Shown piece after piece: positions 60,786 through 64,000 of a stretch of DNA of 64,000 bases. The number at the start of each line of letters is the position of its first letter. The first letter of the stretch is position 1. Under the pieces are notes generated by a model that had not been told where the DNA came from, did no database searches, and saw only the letters and a list, made by a program, of their open reading frames with translations. The translations under genes and the position numbers were made by a program. Origin of the DNA: RGIG3528 sp045616485 (GTDB taxonomy: Bacteria; Bacillota; Clostridia; Lachnospirales; Lachnospiraceae); assembly GCA_045616485.1 (NCBI GenBank), contig JAZLGU010000044.1:1-64000 (forward strand). Reading direction: 5' to 3'.

Positions 60786-62119
60786 TACTTCTTTTCCTCT
60801 TCGTTTCTTTCGCGAATAATAAACTTAATGGATGTGCCGGCAAAGCCAAAGGCCTCACGAATCTTATTTTCTATATAACGTACATAAGAGAAATGCATGA
60901 TTTTCTTATTATTAACGAAAATAACGAAAGTTGGCGGCTTAACTGCAACCTGAGTAATATAAAAGAGCTTAAGTCTTCTGCCCTTGTCTGAAGGTGGCTG
61001 CTGCAAAGCTACTGCCTGCATCATAACCTCATTCAGGACACCTGTACCTACGCGCTTATTCTGATTGTCAATAACAGTCTCGATATGTTCAAAGATTTTA
61101 TTGACTCTCTGACCTGTCTTAACTGAAATAAACAGGATATCAGCATAAGGAATAAAGGAAAGAACTTCCCTGATCTTTTCAGTCTGTTTATAGATGGTCT
61201 TATCGTCCTTATCCTCTACAGCGTCCCATTTGTTAACAGCGATGATAATACCCTTACCTGCATCATGGGCAATACCTGCGATCTTGGCGTCCTGCTCTGT
61301 GACACCTTCTGTCGCATCAATAAGAACGATGCAGACATCACATCTTTCTACGGCTGCAACAGTACGTACCATCATAAAATGCTCAATATCCGTATTGATT
61401 TTAGCATGTTTACGAAGACCTGCCGTATCTATAAATACATAATCTTTCTCATTGTAGGTAACCTGAGTATCAATGGCGTCTCTGGTAGTGCCTGCTATAT
61501 CAGATACAATAACTCTGTCTTCACCCAGAAGTCTGTTAACCAGTGAGCTCTTACCTACATTAGGCTTACCTACTATGGCAACACGAGGTCTGGTATCCTC
61601 TTCTTCAGCATCCATGGAGCCCTGAGTCACTGAAAGTACCGCATCCAAAAGATCACCAAAGCCCAGTCTGTTAACTGATGAAACTGGAATAGGATCACCT
61701 ATACCCAGATTGTAGAACTCGTAAGTATCATTTATAAATTTATTGAAATCATCTACTTTGTTGGCACAAAGAACTACAGGCTTGCCGCTTCTTCTAAGAA
61801 TATCTGCCACATTGTAGTCACTGTCTACCAGGCCCTGCTTGGTATCTACCACAAAAATGATACAGTCAGCAGTATCGATAGCCACCTGAGCCTGAGCTCT
61901 CATGTAAGAAAGCATCATATCTCCGTTGTCCGGCTCGATACCACCTGTATCTATAAGTGTGAACTGCTTATCCAGCCATGTGATATCTGCATATATTCTA
62001 TCCCTGGTAACACCAGGAGTGTCTTTTACTATTGAAATTCTTTCGCCTGCAAGAGCGTTAAACAATGTCGACTTACCAACATTAGGGCGTCCAACCACAG
62101 CGATAATCGGTTTACTCAT
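60785..62119 (-). CDS. der: Ribosome assembly GTPase Der (EngA)
   Basis: A 444-residue protein with two consecutive GTPase domains: G1 'GRPNVGKST' (10-18) and 'GKPNVGKSS' (near 184-192), NKVD and NKWD as G4 motifs, and a C-terminal KH-like domain ('LKLFYITQVAVKPPTFVIFV', about 375-394). It acts in 50S maturation. It overlaps the DUF512 gene by 8 bases. Confidence 0.97.
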   Translation of the reverse strand: MSKPIIAVVGRPNVGKSTLFNALAGERISIVKDTPGVTRDRIYADITWLDKQFTLIDTGGIEPDNGDMMLSYMRAQAQVAIDTADCIIFVVDTKQGLVDSDYNVADILRRSGKPVVLCANKVDDFNKFINDTYEFYNLGIGDPIPVSSVNRLGFGDLLDAVLSVTQGSMDAEEEDTRPRVAIVGKPNVGKSSLVNRLLGEDRVIVSDIAGTTRDAIDTQVTYNEKDYVFIDTAGLRKHAKINTDIEHFMMVRTVAAVERCDVCIVLIDATEGVTEQDAKIAGIAHDAGKGIIIAVNKWDAVEDKDDKTIYKQTEKIREVLSFIPYADILFISVKTGQRVNKIFEHIETVIDNQNKRVGTGVLNEVMMQAVALQQPPSDKGRRLKLFYITQVAVKPPTFVIFVNNKKIMHFSYVRYIENKIREAFGFAGTSIKFIIRERNEEEKK

Positions 62120-63428
62120 TAATAATATCCTCCACTAATGAACTTCCTTGGGATTTTACAATACCTACCGGCTTTTGTAAAGATTTTTCAAGATCTGATA
62201 CTGTATAGTCATCCAGAAAAACATCTTCACCGGTACGAAGACAAACACAGGGTAAAAGCAGCTTGTCTCCTATATCTTTTCCTTTTAGCTGTTCATTTAT
62301 ATCTGTATAGGTAAGAAGACCTGCTACAGTAATACTGTCCCCAAAGAAATTGTTAATGATCTCGTATACATTAACATCTATATTGGGGAACTTGGCCTTT
62401 ATTTTCTCTACCTGCTTTTTAATAATGGGATAGGCTAAAGCCCCTGTAGCTATGGAAAGATGACGCTTTCTGTCATCTCCTGAAAGTGACTCCAGGGCCT
62501 CATCCACTTCATACTCTAAAAGTCTCACCATGCCCACGCCATTGCCTATCTGAGGGTATTCCTCATAGGCTTCTGCAGGCGGTATGGGCAGCTCTGCTTT
62601 CAAATACCATTCATCACTGGCATATACGAATCTGGTGCCAAATGCAGCTAAGAATTTTTTCTGATATTTTTCTATCTGTTTTATAAGCTTTATGGAATCT
62701 TCTTTGTCAAAAGGCTCCAGTGCCGTCAGCTTTTCTCTGTACTTTGTAAGTCCTACAGGTACTACAGATACGCTCTTCATGTACTTTATATACATGGAAA
62801 GATCTGTGATGGTACGGTCCAGCTCTTCACCGTCATTATAGCCTTTACATAGAACCACCTGGCCATTCATCTCAATGCCGGCCTCATAAAGCATGGTAAG
62901 ATAATCCAGGATCTTGCCTGCAAAGCGATTTTTAAGCATCTTACAACGCAGCTCAGGATTGGTAGTATGAACAGATACATTGATAGGTGAAAGATTATAA
63001 GATATAAGTCTTTTTATATCTTCTTCTTTCATATTGGTCAGCGTTACATAATTGCCCTGAAGGAAAGAAAGACGGGTATCATCATCTTTAAAATAAATGG
63101 TCTCTCTCATCCCATCAGGATTCTGATCAATAAAGCAGAAAATGCAGCCATTACTGCATCTGGAGTACTTGTCCATAAGACCTTCCTCAAAAACAAGGCC
63201 CAGGTCTTCTTCAGCATCCTTTTCAATCTCCAGCTCCCACTCTTCACCGTCCGGCTTTCTGATAAGCACAACAATTTCTTCAGCATCAGTTAAAAACTGA
63301 TAGTCGAAAATGTCATTAACGGGCTTATCATTAATGGAAACCAGCTCATCTCCCGGCTCGATTTCCATTTCTTCAGCAATCGAGCCCTGAATTATGCTTT
63401 TTATAAATTGTGTTTTCTTACACTCCAT
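62112..63428 (-). CDS. DUF512 radical SAM protein with PDZ domain
   Basis: A 438-residue protein. A PDZ-like N-terminus ('GSIAEEMEIEPGDELVSIND') precedes a radical SAM cluster motif 'CSNGCIFC' (CX3CX2C, near 91-98) and a C-terminal DUF512 domain. Conserved next to der in Clostridia; reaction not known. Found also as a fusion to other enzymes. Confidence 0.9.
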   Translation of the reverse strand: MECKKTQFIKSIIQGSIAEEMEIEPGDELVSINDKPVNDIFDYQFLTDAEEIVVLIRKPDGEEWELEIEKDAEEDLGLVFEEGLMDKYSRCSNGCIFCFIDQNPDGMRETIYFKDDDTRLSFLQGNYVTLTNMKEEDIKRLISYNLSPINVSVHTTNPELRCKMLKNRFAGKILDYLTMLYEAGIEMNGQVVLCKGYNDGEELDRTITDLSMYIKYMKSVSVVPVGLTKYREKLTALEPFDKEDSIKLIKQIEKYQKKFLAAFGTRFVYASDEWYLKAELPIPPAEAYEEYPQIGNGVGMVRLLEYEVDEALESLSGDDRKRHLSIATGALAYPIIKKQVEKIKAKFPNIDVNVYEIINNFFGDSITVAGLLTYTDINEQLKGKDIGDKLLLPCVCLRTGEDVFLDDYTVSDLEKSLQKPVGIVKSQGSSLVEDIINE

Positions 63429-63441
63429 TACTTAAAAATCC

Positions 63442-63804
63442 TTAGTATAAACAAAATGCATTTTTTTCCCAGGTGATTTCATCTCCTAAAATGGAGATTG
63501 CATCGAATCTCACATTCGTCTGGGGCGGGTATTTTTTATAGTTAAGGTAGACCTTGGCGCCTTTTATAATTTTGTTCCTTTTAGCCATGGTAATAGCCGA
63601 AAGAGGATGACCTGACGCCAGATCTTTTCTTGCCTTTACTTCTATAAAACAAAGATACTCTTCATTCATAAATTTATCTGTGGCTATAATATCTATTTCG
63701 CCGCCTTTATAAAAGAAGTTCTTCTCGATTACATGACCTCCATGCTGAGCTATGTAATCAGAGGCTATATCTTCATATTTTCTCCCTTTTGCACGTGTAT
63801 CCAC
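63442..63804 (-). CDS. YraN/UPF0102 family endonuclease-like protein
   Basis: A 120-residue protein with a restriction-nuclease-like core: 'GGEIDIIATD' and 'CFIEVKARK' make the D-ExK pattern. Function is unclear. GTG start at 63804 overlapping the previous stop (TAGTG). Usually rnhB is next to it, but the upstream neighbour here is not RNase HII. Confidence 0.9.
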   Translation of the reverse strand: MDTRAKGRKYEDIASDYIAQHGGHVIEKNFFYKGGEIDIIATDKFMNEEYLCFIEVKARKDLASGHPLSAITMAKRNKIIKGAKVYLNYKKYPPQTNVRFDAISILGDEITWEKNAFCLY

Positions 63805-64000
63805 TAAGCTGTACGACCTTTCATAACCAAATCTTTTAAATGCTGCCTGTCAGCTTCACATATGATTTTGATATCGGAATATGCAGGGTCGCTAAGGTCA
63901 ATACAGTTGGTATTGGCCAGATCTGAAAGCCAGGGCCTTGCCAGATCGGAATTCTGACATACTACCCGTCTTATGGCATTATCAGAGCAGTATACCAGTG
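63804..64000 (-). CDS. C-terminal end of an unidentified protein (cut by window edge)
   Basis: Open from the window edge to TAG at 63806-63804. The last 65 or so codons read as a soluble protein with segments LARPWLSDLANTNCIDLSD and DIKIICEADRQHLKDLVMKG. I do not recognise it. The stop overlaps the yraN start, so the two are co-translated. Confidence 0.5.
   Translation of the reverse strand, partial: LVYCSDNAIRRVVCQNSDLARPWLSDLANTNCIDLSDPAYSDIKIICEADRQHLKDLVMKGRTA

Overview
The window reads as chromosomal DNA from a low-GC Gram-positive bacterium of the Clostridia, most likely Lachnospiraceae (Butyrivibrio, Pseudobutyrivibrio or Roseburia-like). This is an inference from gene order and protein style: rplU-prp-rpmA with an N-terminally extended L27; sepF, divIVA and ylmH together; one mreBCD-PBP2-minCDE-rodA-mgsA run; TIGR03960/DUF2344 ahead of RNase E/G; and DUF512-der-plsY-gpsA. 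I saw no rRNA, tRNA, CRISPR array or intact insertion sequence.

Layout. 1-6.9 kb is accessory DNA: the end of a probable membrane acyltransferase, a secreted SGNH hydrolase (minus strand), an AT-rich DUF2971 gene, and a lasso-peptide-like locus. That locus has a SAM methyltransferase, an asparagine-synthetase-like macrolactam cyclase, and four very short precursor genes (6109-6894) arranged as two copies of an alpha/beta pair, with a long palindrome and a second promoter between the copies. No leader-binding protein, leader protease or ABC exporter is visible. 7.2-16.7 kb (plus strand) is metabolism and chromosome maintenance: aminotransferase, proC, Nudix, pyrimidine-nucleoside phosphorylase, phosphoesterase, scpAB and a SWIM/SNF2 helicase. 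16.7-20.2 kb (minus strand) holds a secreted PIG-L deacetylase and a zinc-ribbon membrane protein. 20.3-27.9 kb (plus strand) is ribosome and RNA biology: two linked radical-SAM/DUF2344 genes, RNase E/G, L21 leader, rplU, prp, rpmA, obg, yhbY, yqeK and rsfS. 28.1-29.2 kb is a XerS-like recombinase with a candidate dif-type site just upstream.

From 29.38 kb to the right edge every gene is on the minus strand. In transcription order from the right: an unidentified partial gene, yraN, DUF512, der, plsY, gpsA, a phosphatase-fold enzyme, an NlpC/P60 hydrolase, a membrane MutS paralogue, mutS, mutL, miaA, ynbB-like, radC; then, from a strong promoter, mreB, mreC, mreD, PBP2, minC, minD, minE, rodA, mgsA; then a P-loop protein, an HlyD-like protein, yggS, sepF, ylmH, divIVA, lspA, rluD, an AAA/DUF4143 ATPase, a BlaI-type repressor and an LRR lipoprotein.

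The most interesting points are the duplicated two-type lasso precursors with cores conserved better than one of the leaders, and the XerS gene with a dif-like site at the point where gene orientation converges, which may mark the replication terminus. Smaller ones are a roughly 240-residue insert in PBP2, a coiled-coil insert in MinC, and the absence of nadD from the obg-yqeK-rsfS run.
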